The notes: generated by a model not told the origin, from the letters alone. Shown: positions 1 through 6,111, counted from the stretch's first letter. The stretch: DNA of 9,330 bases from Clostridiales bacterium UBA1446 (GCA_002329245.1 DCTG01000037.1:154-9483); one strand, 5' to 3'. Numbers and translations are program-made.

Positions 1-183
1 ATCCACTGCCCCATCGGCAAGGTCTCTTTCGGTCCCGAGAAGCTTGCGGAAAACTACAGCGCGCTGATTTCCGCCATCATCAAGGCGAAGCCCGCGGCCG
101 CCAAGGGCCAGTATATCAAAAGCTGCGTCGCCTCCTCCACGATGGGGCCGGGCGTGAAAATCAACGCCGCAAAGCAGGTTTGA
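1..183 (+). CDS. rplA: 50S ribosomal protein L1, C-terminal end (partial)
   Basis: The first 60 codons of the window are the C-terminal quarter of ribosomal protein L1, the protein of the mobile L1 stalk near the tRNA exit site; in many bacteria it also represses its own mRNA. The visible sequence includes the typical L1 segments [33 protein letters not shown] and the end [10 protein letters not shown], and stops with TGA at 181-183. The 5' part lies outside the window. It is followed by the L10 leader and rplJ-rplL, the conserved rplKA-rplJL order of bacteria, which supports the call. The rplJL promoter begins about 30 bases after the stop, so rplJL can be transcribed separately from rplKA. 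Confidence 0.97.
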   Translation: MHCPIGKVSFGPEKLAENYSALISAIIKAKPAAAKGQYIKSCVASSTMGPGVKINAAKQV

Positions 184-190
184 CAAACAG

Positions 191-235
191 ATCAACCTGG
201 ACATTTTTTGCTTGACAAAAAGTGTCCAGGTTGAT
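191..235. repeat. 20-bp inverted repeat overlapping the rplJL promoter
   Basis: Left arm 191-210 and right arm 216-235 pair at all 20 positions (one G-T wobble, 204/222) around the 5-base loop CTTGA. The outer 13 bases (ATCAACCTGGACA and its complement) match perfectly. The -35 box runs from the loop into the right arm and the -10 begins at the arm's end. There is no T-run directly after the right arm, so it is not a standard terminator for rplKA. It may be an operator, or a hairpin in rplKA read-through RNA. Confidence 0.8.
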
Positions 236-240
236 AAAAT
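212..240 (+). promoter_or_regulatory. Sigma-A promoter of rplJL
   Basis: A perfect -35 TTGACA (212-217), a 17-base spacer and a -10 TAAAAT (235-240) preceded by TGA, an extended -10. Predicted transcription start is near 246-248, just before the L10 leader. The whole promoter sits on the right half of a large inverted repeat (191-235). Confidence 0.85.
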
Positions 241-245
241 GGCAG

Positions 246-394
246 ATGCGTTCAAAGACAGCAGGAAGCGATTGCTGTAAGGGGTTTTCCCTCCTGCCGA
301 GGATGCCGACAACGGGAGCCTTGCTCCATATTTGTTTGCATTGTGTCCTTGTGTCTTTTGACGCGAAGGACATTTTTTATTGGAGGTGAAACAA
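246..394 (+). ncRNA. Ribosomal protein L10 leader (rplJL autoregulatory leader)
   Basis: This 5' untranslated region carries the hallmarks of the Firmicutes L10 leader: CAAAGACAGCAGG at 253-265 and CCTGCCGAGG at 293-302, with GCAGG (261-265) pairing to CCTGC (293-297) around two small hairpins (AGC/GCT at 267-276 and GGG/CCC with a TTTT loop at 282-291). In this family the L10(L12)4 complex binds the kinked element and causes premature termination of rplJL when L10 is in excess. Here the leader ends in an intrinsic terminator at 344-380, directly before the rplJ ribosome binding site. A competing pairing of 248-260 with 352-364 can be drawn and may be the antiterminator. Presence of the leader is clear; the exact fold is inference. 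Confidence 0.85.
344..380 (+). terminator. Attenuator terminator in the L10 leader
   Basis: TGTCCTT (344-350) pairs with AAGGACA (366-372), and within it GTGTC (351-355) pairs with GACGC (360-364) around a TTTT loop, with G365 bulged. A run of six T (373-378) follows. The T-run ends three bases before the TGGAGG ribosome binding site of rplJ, as expected of an attenuator rather than an operon-end terminator. Confidence 0.8.
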
Positions 395-931
395 ATGCCC
401 AACGCGAAAGTTTTAAGCGAAAAGCAGGCTATCGTGGCGGAATTGACCGAGAAGCTGAAAAACGCAAGTTCCGGCGTCTTAGTGGACTATAAGGGAATCA
501 CCGTGGCGGAGGACACCGCTTTGCGCGCCGAACTGCGCAAGAACGGCATCGAGTATTCCGTTGTGAAGAATACGCTTACCTTGTTTGCCGCGAAAAACGC
601 CGGCTTCGACTCGCTTTCTTCCGTTCTAAACGGCACGACCGCCCTTGCAATCAGCATGGACGACCCCGTCGCGCCCGCGCGGATTATCAGCAAGTTCTGC
701 GAAAAAATGCAGGGCAAGAAGTTCTTTATGAAAGCCGGCTTTGTGGACGGCCGCGTCATTTCCGTGGACGAGGTGAAAGCGCTCGCCTCCCTGCCCGCGA
801 AGGAAGTGCTCCAGGCGCAGATGCTTGGCACCATGATCGCGCCGATCTCCGGCCTTGTCAACGTCTTAAACGCCAATATCCGCGGCTTAGCCGTAGCGCT
901 CAACGCCATAGCCGAAAAGAAGTCCGCATAA
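395..931 (+). CDS. rplJ: 50S ribosomal protein L10
   Basis: L10 is the base of the ribosomal stalk: it binds 23S rRNA together with L11 and carries L7/L12 dimers on its C-terminal helix. The 178-residue protein has the usual N-terminal segment (VLSEKQAIVAELTEKL), the conserved VDYKGITVAE and YSVVKNTL segments, the FMKAGFVDG region, and an Ala/Leu-rich C-terminal tail (LNVLNANIRGLAVALNAIAE type) that serves as the L7/L12 binding helix. The start is ATG 395, preceded by TGGAGGTGA (GGAGG at 382-386, 8-base spacing); an in-frame TTG at 380 overlaps the attenuator T-run and the ribosome binding site and is not the start. rplL follows after 62 bases. Confidence 0.98.
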   Translation: MPNAKVLSEKQAIVAELTEKLKNASSGVLVDYKGITVAEDTALRAELRKNGIEYSVVKNTLTLFAAKNAGFDSLSSVLNGTTALAISMDDPVAPARIISKFCEKMQGKKFFMKAGFVDGRVISVDEVKALASLPAKEVLQAQMLGTMIAPISGLVNVLNANIRGLAVALNAIAEKKSA

Positions 932-993
932 ACCCGTACCGGGCGCATCGCCGCCCAAATCAACGAAATGAACGAATTATGGAGGTATAAAAA

Positions 994-1380
994 ATGGCAA
1001 GCGAAAAAATCACCGCTCTGATCGATCAGGTAAAGAATTTAACCGTCCTCGAACTGTCCGAACTCGTACACGCTCTGGAAGATGAATTCGGCGTCTCCGC
1101 GGCCGCTCCCGCCGCCGTCGCCGTAGCCGCTCCCACCGCCGCCGCTGCCGCTCCCGCGGAAGAGAAGACCGAATTTGACGTGGTCATCGCCAGCTTTGAC
1201 GCCGCGAACAAGATCAAGGTCATCAAGGTTGTCCGCGAGATTACCGGTTTAGGTCTTGCCGAGGCGAAGGCTCTTGTCGAAGAGGCCCCCAAGGCGATCA
1301 AGGAAGCCGTTTCGAAGGACGAGGCGGATTCTCTCAAGGCCAAGCTGGAAGAAGCCGGCGCGAAAGTCGAACTCAAGTAA
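994..1380 (+). CDS. rplL: 50S ribosomal protein L7/L12
   Basis: L7/L12 is the multicopy stalk protein that recruits and stimulates translation factors with GTPase activity. The 128 residues show the standard plan: an N-terminal dimerisation domain (about 1-35, with [19 protein letters not shown]), an Ala/Pro-rich flexible hinge (about 36-57), and a C-terminal factor-binding domain (58-128) with the conserved [20 protein letters not shown] segment at about 73-92. ATG 994 has GGAGG at 981-985, 8 bases upstream. It is co-transcribed with rplJ and closed by a strong hairpin at 1401-1427. In most bacteria rpoB follows rplL; here an unrelated permease follows. Confidence 0.98.
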   Translation: MASEKITALIDQVKNLTVLELSELVHALEDEFGVSAAAPAAVAVAAPTAAAAAPAEEKTEFDVVIASFDAANKIKVIKVVREITGLGLAEAKALVEEAPKAIKEAVSKDEADSLKAKLEEAGAKVELK

Positions 1381-1400
1381 TTACGGCACCGCAACAAACG

Positions 1401-1427
1401 ACCGCCTGCCCGATTCGGGCAGGCGGT
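1401..1427 (+). terminator. Terminator after rplL
   Basis: A GC-rich perfect stem, CCGCCTGCCCG (1402-1412) with CGGGCAGGCGG (1416-1426), extended by an A-T pair at 1401/1427, with a 3-base loop. The downstream tract TTGAAATTGTTTATT is T-rich but broken, so some read-through into the next gene is possible. Confidence 0.7.
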
Positions 1428-1460
1428 TGAAATTGTTTATTCGGAACAGGAGTCTTCATC

Positions 1461-2384
1461 ATGTCCAATCTTACCGTCCTGCTGAACCTTCAGGGTATGG
1501 TCCTGCTGATGATGCTTGCAGGCTACCTGGCGCGCCGGTTGGACATCCTTACCCCGGCTTCCCGAAAAAGTCTGACCGACCTTCTCCTATACATCATTCT
1601 GCCCTGCAACATCGTGGACGTATTCGCGCAGGAGAGCGGCTCGGGCGTCCCCTTTTCGGTATTCCTGCAGCTTCTGCTGATCTCCGCGGCCGCCCACCTG
1701 ATTGCCATTCTGCTCGGCTTCGCGCTCTATCCCATGGCGGAAGGCGACCAGAAAAAAATCCTCCGCTTTGCGACCGCGTTCTCCAACGCGAACTTTTTCG
1801 GCCTGCCGATCATCGAGGGGCTTTACGGCTCGCAGGGCGTTTTGTATTTAGCCGTCTTTATGATCCCGCTGCGTCTGCTGCTTTGGTCCTATGGACTGCA
1901 CATGTTTCAGGAGAAGATTGCGCCCGGACCCGGGCGGGCGGGCTTTCTGAGCGCTCTGCTGCATCCCTGTATCGTCGCCGTTTTTCTCGGCGCGCTTGTC
2001 ATGGCGCTTTCCATTCCGCTTCCCGAGTTTTTCGGGAAAACGATCAACCGGATCGGCAACTGCACGACGCCCGTTTCCCTGATGGTGGTCGGAACCATTT
2101 TGGCGGAAGCGGACCTGAAAAAGCTTGCGAACAAGTTGGTTCTGTATTTGACCTTCGTGCGGCTTCTCCTCATCCCGCTCGCGCTGCTCGCCGTTTTGCG
2201 CCTGCTTCACGTCGATCCCATGATTACCGGTGTTTCCACGCTTCTGATGGCCATGCCGGCGGCCACGGTGACGGCCGCTTTGGCGTCCCGGTACGACGGA
2301 GACGCCGAGTTGGGCGCCAAATGCGTCGTGTTCAGCACGCTCCTGTCCATGATTACGCTTCCTTGCATCCAGCTCCTCCTTTGA
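1461..2384 (+). CDS. AEC (auxin efflux carrier) family permease
   Basis: A 307-residue, very hydrophobic protein with about ten membrane segments and no signal peptide or soluble domain. It matches the AEC superfamily, bacterial members of which carry malate, malonate or other organic acids. Family marks are the ILPCN segment in an early helix (residues 46-50), the SNANFFGLPI segment (108-117) with its conserved Asn and Gly-Leu-Pro, a central charged loop (about 150-160), and the second-half helices with TTPVSLMVVG (202-211) and MAMPAATVTA (263-272). ATG 1461 follows AGGAG at 1448-1452 with 8-base spacing. It lies alone after the rplL terminator, so neighbours do not tell its substrate. I see no clear own promoter; it may depend on read-through from rplJL or on a weak site. 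Confidence 0.92.
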   Translation: MSNLTVLLNLQGMVLLMMLAGYLARRLDILTPASRKSLTDLLLYIILPCNIVDVFAQESGSGVPFSVFLQLLLISAAAHLIAILLGFALYPMAEGDQKKILRFATAFSNANFFGLPIIEGLYGSQGVLYLAVFMIPLRLLLWSYGLHMFQEKIAPGPGRAGFLSALLHPCIVAVFLGALVMALSIPLPEFFGKTINRIGNCTTPVSLMVVGTILAEADLKKLANKLVLYLTFVRLLLIPLALLAVLRLLHVDPMITGVSTLLMAMPAATVTAALASRYDGDAELGAKCVVFSTLLSMITLPCIQLLL

Positions 2385-2418
2385 CGGGGGAACGGAAGAG
2401 AAGATCGAAGGAAGCGGC

Positions 2419-2440
2419 GGCCCGCTGAGGGCAGCGGGCC
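2419..2440 (+). terminator. Possible terminator after the AEC permease
   Basis: GGCCCGCT (2419-2426) pairs perfectly with AGCGGGCC (2433-2440) around GAGGGC. A T-run follows only 13 bases later (TTTT at 2454-2457), so the hairpin is clear but the terminator role is uncertain. Confidence 0.45.
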
Positions 2441-2483
2441 CTGCAAGCAGTGTGTTTTGACATGGCGAAGGACACCGCCGCCC

Positions 2484-2504
2484 CCCCGAAAGGGGAGTTT
2501 TTTT
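2484..2504 (+). terminator. Short GAAA-tetraloop hairpin with seven T
   Basis: CCCC (2484-2487), a GAAA tetraloop, GGGG (2492-2495), then AG and seven T (2498-2504). The stem is only 4 bp, but the tetraloop and the unbroken T-run resemble a second, backup terminator for the permease transcript. Confidence 0.4.
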
Positions 2505-2570
2505 CACGGCGCGCCGAGGTCGTCGCGCCCTACCTTTCGTGCGATGTTTGCGGGCGCTGTGAAAGGACGT

Positions 2571-2611
2571 CACCCCTCAGGCGCTGCGCGCCAGCTCCCC
2601 GCATGGGGAGC
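2571..2611. repeat. Paired-hairpin intergenic repeat
   Basis: Two adjacent perfect hairpins: GGCGC-TGC-GCGCC (2580-2592) and GCTCCCC-GCAT-GGGGAGC (2594-2611), introduced by CACCCCTCA. I recall similar elements (a CCCCTCAG start, a variable hairpin, then an AGCTCCCC/GGGGAGC hairpin) as dispersed intergenic repeats in Oscillospiraceae-type genomes. Only one copy is in this window, so the repeat status is from memory and needs a genome-wide search. Confidence 0.55.
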
Positions 2612-2664
2612 CCATCTTGCGGCGAGGCGGGGGCACAGTCCGGGATGATGGTATACAGTTTTGT

Positions 2665-2715
2665 ATAAAAAAAAGGGCATTCCCGCGGCTAAAGATAGCT
2701 GCGGGAATGCCTTTT
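2665..2715 (-). terminator. Strong bidirectional terminator, mainly for the PBP gene
   Basis: GGCATTCCCGC (2676-2686) pairs with GCGGGAATGCC (2701-2711). The stem continues inward through a G-T pair and three Watson-Crick pairs to a 6-base loop (2691-2696), and outward through A-T pairs. Read on the minus strand the stem is followed by eight T, ideal for ending the PBP transcript about 110 bases after its stop. On the plus strand only four T follow, so it can also stop read-through from the left. Confidence 0.88.
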
Positions 2716-2822
2716 CAGCTTAGAAGCATATCCGTCAATACCAAACCTATCGGCAAGACGCGCCGTTTCACGCTTCGCCAGCAGCACCGTTTTGGGGTTG
2801 GCTGACAAAAGCGTTTTCTCGT

Positions 2823-5354
2823 TTAAAAACCGAAGAACTGCTCGATCCAGTTTGAGTCCGGATTCCCGTTGGAGCCGTTCGGGTCCCCGGAATTTCCGGG
2901 TTCCTCCCCGCCCGGATCGGGCGGGATCCCGGTTTCGCCCGGATCGACGGGCTCGTAGGGCTCCTCGGGCGGAGGCGGCGGGGTCTCCCAGGGCGGATAT
3001 CCGGTTTCGTTGTGCACCAGGCAGGGGCCGAAATTCTTATAATAGGACAGCATGCACTGGGCATCCTCGATTTTCGGCGTTCTTCCGTTCTCGAGCGTCA
3101 GGTTGGTCCGGACATAGTCGAGCAGAGAGACATGCTTTACCGATTCCGCCGGACAGTAAGGACCCGCCATATAGTGATAGTCGATCTTCGTTCCGTCCTC
3201 CAACGTGCGGACGGTATCGCAGATGTCCGCCGGCACATGGAGGGTGCAATAGGTTTTCGGCTGGTCGCCCCGGATGAAAGAACCGGTGGTCACCCTGCTG
3301 CCGCGCGGATCGTGCGCGCACGCTTCCGTGGCCAATAATCCGCTGTCCAGGCAGTAGGTCACCCTTACAAGGTCCGAAGGCTCGTTAAACTCTTTGTTCG
3401 GAAGCCCTTCGTGCACCTTCGACATGACTTTCCCCCAGAGAACCGGCGCCTGGTTGATGCTCAGGTCGACGCGCTCCTGCGTGTCGTACCCGACCCAGAC
3501 CGCCGCCACATAATACGGGGTGTAGCCCACAAACCAGGTGTCTTTTTTGCTCGTCGTGGTGCCCGTTTTTCCCGCGATGGTCATATTGTCGAATTTTGCT
3601 CTCGTACCGGTGCCGGAAGAGACAACTCCTTCCAGCATGTTGTTGATATAGAAGACCGTTTTTTCGCTCAGGACAACGGAGCTTTTCGGCGTGTTGTCCA
3701 AAATCACGTTCCCCTCGCTGTCGAGCACCTTGGAATAAGTTGTGGGCTCCGTATAGATGCCGTCGTTGGCAAACACACCGAACGCGGCCGCCATCTCAAG
3801 CGTACTGACGCCTTTGGTAAGTCCGCCCAAGGCGAGCGGCGCGAGGTCGATGTCCGAAAAGACCTGCCCGTCCGTCTCCTGCCGCTTTACGAGACTTGTG
3901 ATGCCGAACTTGTTGATGAGGCACTCATAGGAAAACTGCGGTGTCACTTCATTGAGCACCTTGACGGCGACGGTGTTTTTGGAAACCCGCACCGCGTTAT
4001 ACACGGTCGTAAGCCCCGAATAGGTCAGATCCACGTTGATCGGCCAGAAGGAATCGTTCAGGATCATGTGAGGCGTGTCGTCATATACGCTGTTCGGAAG
4101 GAGCAGCCCCAACTCCAGCGCCGGCGCGTATACGGAAATGGGCTTGATCGAGGAGCCCGGCGGCCTGAGGCTGTTGGAAGCCCGACTCCAGCCTCTGCTG
4201 CCCGTCTTTTCTCCCATGCCGCCGGCGGTCGCCACCACCTGCCCGGTTTTGGAGTCGATCACCGTGATGCCGGACTGAAGCTGCTGGCCGCTCTTTTTCG
4301 ATACGTAGGGCAGGTTCTCCAAATCGCCGTAAATGCTGTCCACGGCGGCCTGGACCCGCGGGTCCATGTTGGAGAAAATCTGATACCCGCCGGAATATAC
4401 CATCTGGGCGGCAATTTTTTTGGAAATACCGTACTGTTCCACCAGATCGTCTATGACGTCCGTAATGACCTGGTCCACATACCAGGAATAGACGTTCACC
4501 GGCGCTTCTTCCTTCTCCCCGCGCCGGAAATTCAGTTCTTCCGCGAGGGCAGCCTCGTACTTCTGCTCGGAGATCATGCCCTGGTCTTTCATTTCGAACA
4601 AAATCAGCTTCTGCCGGGCTTTGTTGTTGTCCCGGTTGATATAGGGATCATACACGGAAGGGTTGTTCGTAATGCCGATCAAGCTCGCACATTCCGCAAG
4701 GCTCAATTCGGACACATGCTTCCCGAAGTACATATTGGAAGCCGCGTTTACGCCAAAGCAGCCCTCTCCGAAGTAGGCGTAGTTGAGGTACCACTCCATG
4801 ATCTCCTCTTTCGAGTAGTTCCGCTCGAACTCCAACGCGCGGAAAATCTCAAGTATCTTGCGCCGGACGGTAACCTCGTCGTTTTCCGTAATATTCTTGA
4901 TGAGCTGCTGTGTGATGGTCGAGCCGCCGAAGGTGTCCTTCATCCCTAAAAACATGTTCACAAACGCGCCGGCCGTGCGGTACCAGTCGACGCCCTGATG
5001 CTTCAAAAACCGCTGGTCCTCAATCGCAATTGTCGCGTTCACCAGGTCTTTTGGAATTTCATCATACGGAACCCAAACCCGGTTTTCCTCCGCATAGAGC
5101 CTTTGCATCTCCACCTGCTCGCCCGTGTCCGGATCCGTATAGTAAACGATCGTCGTCAGATCCATGGAAAAATCTTTCAGGTTCAAATCCGTATACGGCT
5201 GGATATAGGTCTTGATGTAGGCCGCGGCAAAACAGGTTAAAATTGCGCTTGTCGTAATGCCGATCAGAAGTATCGTTACGATTACCCGCGCCGCCCAGAA
5301 GGCCACACGCCCGGCCACGCCGGTCCGGCCCTTCTTTCTGCTGTTATTCGCCAA
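2823..5354 (-). CDS. Class A penicillin-binding protein (transglycosylase/transpeptidase), PBP1A-like
   Basis: A bifunctional peptidoglycan synthase of 843 residues that polymerises lipid II and crosslinks stem peptides on the outer face of the membrane. From the chosen start: a basic cytoplasmic tip (NNSRKKGR), one membrane segment (about 17-44), a GT51 glycosyltransferase domain with EDQRF (catalytic Glu about 112) and GGSTITQQLIKN (143-154), then a transpeptidase domain with GSSIKP (active Ser 401, Lys 404), SKN (458-460) and KTGT (596-599). A tail of about 170 residues follows, with seven cysteines and a Pro/Gly/Glu-rich end (about 787-833). The start is TTG 5354: GGAGG lies 7 bases upstream and the basic tip and membrane helix follow at once. 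The frame stays open to ATG 5480, but that stretch contains the likely -10 box at 5457-5462. The gene runs alone toward the terminator at 2665-2715. Confidence 0.95.
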   Translation of the reverse strand: MANNSRKKGRTGVAGRVAFWAARVIVTILLIGITTSAILTCFAAAYIKTYIQPYTDLNLKDFSMDLTTIVYYTDPDTGEQVEMQRLYAEENRVWVPYDEIPKDLVNATIAIEDQRFLKHQGVDWYRTAGAFVNMFLGMKDTFGGSTITQQLIKNITENDEVTVRRKILEIFRALEFERNYSKEEIMEWYLNYAYFGEGCFGVNAASNMYFGKHVSELSLAECASLIGITNNPSVYDPYINRDNNKARQKLILFEMKDQGMISEQKYEAALAEELNFRRGEKEEAPVNVYSWYVDQVITDVIDDLVEQYGISKKIAAQMVYSGGYQIFSNMDPRVQAAVDSIYGDLENLPYVSKKSGQQLQSGITVIDSKTGQVVATAGGMGEKTGSRGWSRASNSLRPPGSSIKPISVYAPALELGLLLPNSVYDDTPHMILNDSFWPINVDLTYSGLTTVYNAVRVSKNTVAVKVLNEVTPQFSYECLINKFGITSLVKRQETDGQVFSDIDLAPLALGGLTKGVSTLEMAAAFGVFANDGIYTEPTTYSKVLDSEGNVILDNTPKSSVVLSEKTVFYINNMLEGVVSSGTGTRAKFDNMTIAGKTGTTTSKKDTWFVGYTPYYVAAVWVGYDTQERVDLSINQAPVLWGKVMSKVHEGLPNKEFNEPSDLVRVTYCLDSGLLATEACAHDPRGSRVTTGSFIRGDQPKTYCTLHVPADICDTVRTLEDGTKIDYHYMAGPYCPAESVKHVSLLDYVRTNLTLENGRTPKIEDAQCMLSYYKNFGPCLVHNETGYPPWETPPPPPEEPYEPVDPGETGIPPDPGGEEPGNSGDPNGSNGNPDSNWIEQFFGF

Positions 5355-5456
5355 TAGAACACCTCCTGCACCGATGCGGGTGCAATCCGAAGAAAAAGCG
5401 TCCAAACCGGCCGGCAGCCAATAGGCTCCGCCGAAGCACGGTTCCGGCACAGTAAC

Positions 5457-5485
5457 ATTATAGCACGGCTTGTCAATCATGTCCC
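5457..5485 (-). promoter_or_regulatory. Promoter of the penicillin-binding protein gene
   Basis: On the minus strand: -35 GGGACA (5485-5480), a 17-base spacer, -10 TATAAT (5462-5457) with an upstream TGC (extended -10). The predicted start near 5450 gives a leader of about 95 bases before the TTG start. A TTGACA at 5477-5472 is only 9 bases upstream of the -10 and too close to be its -35. Confidence 0.7.
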
Positions 5486-5523
5486 TGTCGAAATCTCCCT
5501 GCGGTTTTCGCCCTTTTCTCCTC

Positions 5524-5552
5524 TTGCTTTTTAGGTTTCCGCGCGTTACAAT
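5524..5552 (+). promoter_or_regulatory. Promoter of the DUF1292 gene
   Basis: TTGCTT (5524-5529), a 17-base spacer and TACAAT (5547-5552) on the plus strand, about 50 bases before the ATG. It is divergent from the PBP promoter, with about 40 bases between the two -35 boxes. Confidence 0.65.
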
Positions 5553-5602
5553 AAAGCTGCGATAAGCGCCTTTGCGCTTTCGCCACGAAAGGAGCGAGGC
5601 GT

Positions 5603-5908
5603 ATGGGCGATACTTACGGCGGCAATTACCTCACCATCGTTGATGAAGAGGGAAACGAATTTGAACTGGAACATTTGGATACAATAGAGTATAACGGGCA
5701 AGTCTATATGGCTTTTCTTCCCGCGCAGGCGCAGGAAGCCGCGGCCCAGGAGGGCGAAGAAGACCTCGGCATGATTATCCTGCGGGTGCTGCAGGAGGGC
5801 GGCGAGGAACAGCTCGTCACGCTCGACAGCGAGGCGGAGCTGGAAGCGGTTTATGAAAAGTTTATGGAATCCCTGTATGACGACGAGGACGAGGAAGAGG
5901 ACGATTAA
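5603..5908 (+). CDS. DUF1292 domain-containing protein (YrzB-like)
   Basis: A small acidic cytoplasmic protein of 101 residues. The segment TIVDEEGNEFELEHLDTIEYNGQVYMAF (about 11-38) and the later EEDLGMIILRVLQEGGEEQLVTLDSEAELEAVYEKF (about 52-87) match the DUF1292/YrzB family of Firmicutes, whose function is unknown. Residues 41-51 form an Ala/Gln/Glu linker and the last ten residues are almost all Asp/Glu. ATG 5603 follows GGAG at 5591-5594 with 8-base spacing. In Bacillus relatives this family sits beside the RuvX-type and IreB-type genes, which are absent here. No terminator separates it from the 6S-like RNA that begins about 15 bases after its stop, so the two may share a transcript. Confidence 0.85.
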   Translation: MGDTYGGNYLTIVDEEGNEFELEHLDTIEYNGQVYMAFLPAQAQEAAAQEGEEDLGMIILRVLQEGGEEQLVTLDSEAELEAVYEKFMESLYDDEDEEEDD

Positions 5909-5924
5909 GCCTTAGGCGCGCTCT

Positions 5925-6111
5925 CCCTGCCCGGTGCGTGACGGGTCCGTTTAAACCCACATTACGAATAAGGGATGCCGGATCAACTCACAATGTGGAT
6001 TGCAGGCCTCCCGCCGCGACCGGCGGATGTTGGAAGCAGAGAAGCATTGTGGAGGCAACCCACCTGCAGCTGTGTGCAGGTTGTAATTGGGCTCGCACGG
6101 CCGGCGCGGGG
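5925..6111 (+). ncRNA. ssrS: 6S RNA candidate
   Basis: This 187-base stretch has no convincing gene but folds into the 6S plan. A long closing stem pairs 5925-5948 with 6089-6111 (CCCTGC/GCGGGG, CCGG/CCGG, CGTG/CACG, CGGGTCC/GGGCTCG, with small bulges and wobbles). Then comes a large internal bubble, whose 3' side carries a perfect small hairpin, ACCTGCA-GCTGTG-TGCAGGT (6062-6081). The apical arm pairs CACAATG (5989-5995) with CATTGTG (6045-6051) and ends in CCGCCG-CGAC-CGGCGG (6011-6026). Closing stem, central bubble with a 3'-side hairpin, apical arm and length all match 6S RNA, which binds housekeeping RNA polymerase by imitating an open promoter. A terminator follows at 6123-6149. No clear promoter lies just upstream, so it may be processed from a DUF1292 transcript. 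The structure was folded by hand and the name is inference. Confidence 0.68.

Larger units (their letters stand above)
2385..2822. other. Gene-free convergent intergenic region
   Basis: About 440 bases between the end of the AEC permease (+) and the end of the penicillin-binding protein (-). It holds the hairpins at 2419-2440 and 2484-2504, the paired-hairpin repeat at 2571-2611 and the strong terminator at 2665-2715. Short open frames exist on both strands, but none has a good ribosome binding site or a recognisable protein, and the best one runs into the terminator loop. Confidence 0.6.

Noticed and set aside
191..235. Intrinsic terminator of rplKA, or a small transposable element
   Set aside because: No T-run follows the stem, and I see no target-site duplication flanking it. 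It is reported instead as a promoter-overlapping inverted repeat.
1256..2428. A 390-codon plus-strand frame overlapping rplL and the AEC permease
   Set aside because: It runs out of frame through two clear genes and is Arg/Pro/Ser-rich without domains. It would also cross the rplL terminator.
2689..2808. Minus-strand frame with coding-like text (LLAKRETARLADRFGIDGYASKLKR) just after the PBP stop
   Set aside because: It has no ATG and no ribosome binding site (only a TTG), and its stop lies inside the loop of the PBP terminator. The residue pattern is suggestive, so it could be a decayed gene end, but I cannot support it as a gene.
3411..4949. A 512-codon open frame on the plus strand, antisense to the PBP gene
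   Set aside because: Its translation is rich in His, Arg, Asp and Val without family-like sequence. It lies fully opposite an unmistakable PBP with all catalytic motifs, and has no ribosome binding site. High GC content explains such shadow frames.
5472..5477. TTGACA on the minus strand as the -35 of the PBP promoter
   Set aside because: It lies only 9 bases from the TATAAT, too close for sigma-A. GGGACA at 17 bases is the better partner.
5925..6111. Signal recognition particle RNA as the identity of the structured region
   Set aside because: The GGAAGCAG text at 6032-6039 recalls the SRP tetraloop region, but the full conserved GTCAGG...GGAAGGAAGCAGC element is absent. The closing stem and bubble layout fit 6S RNA better.
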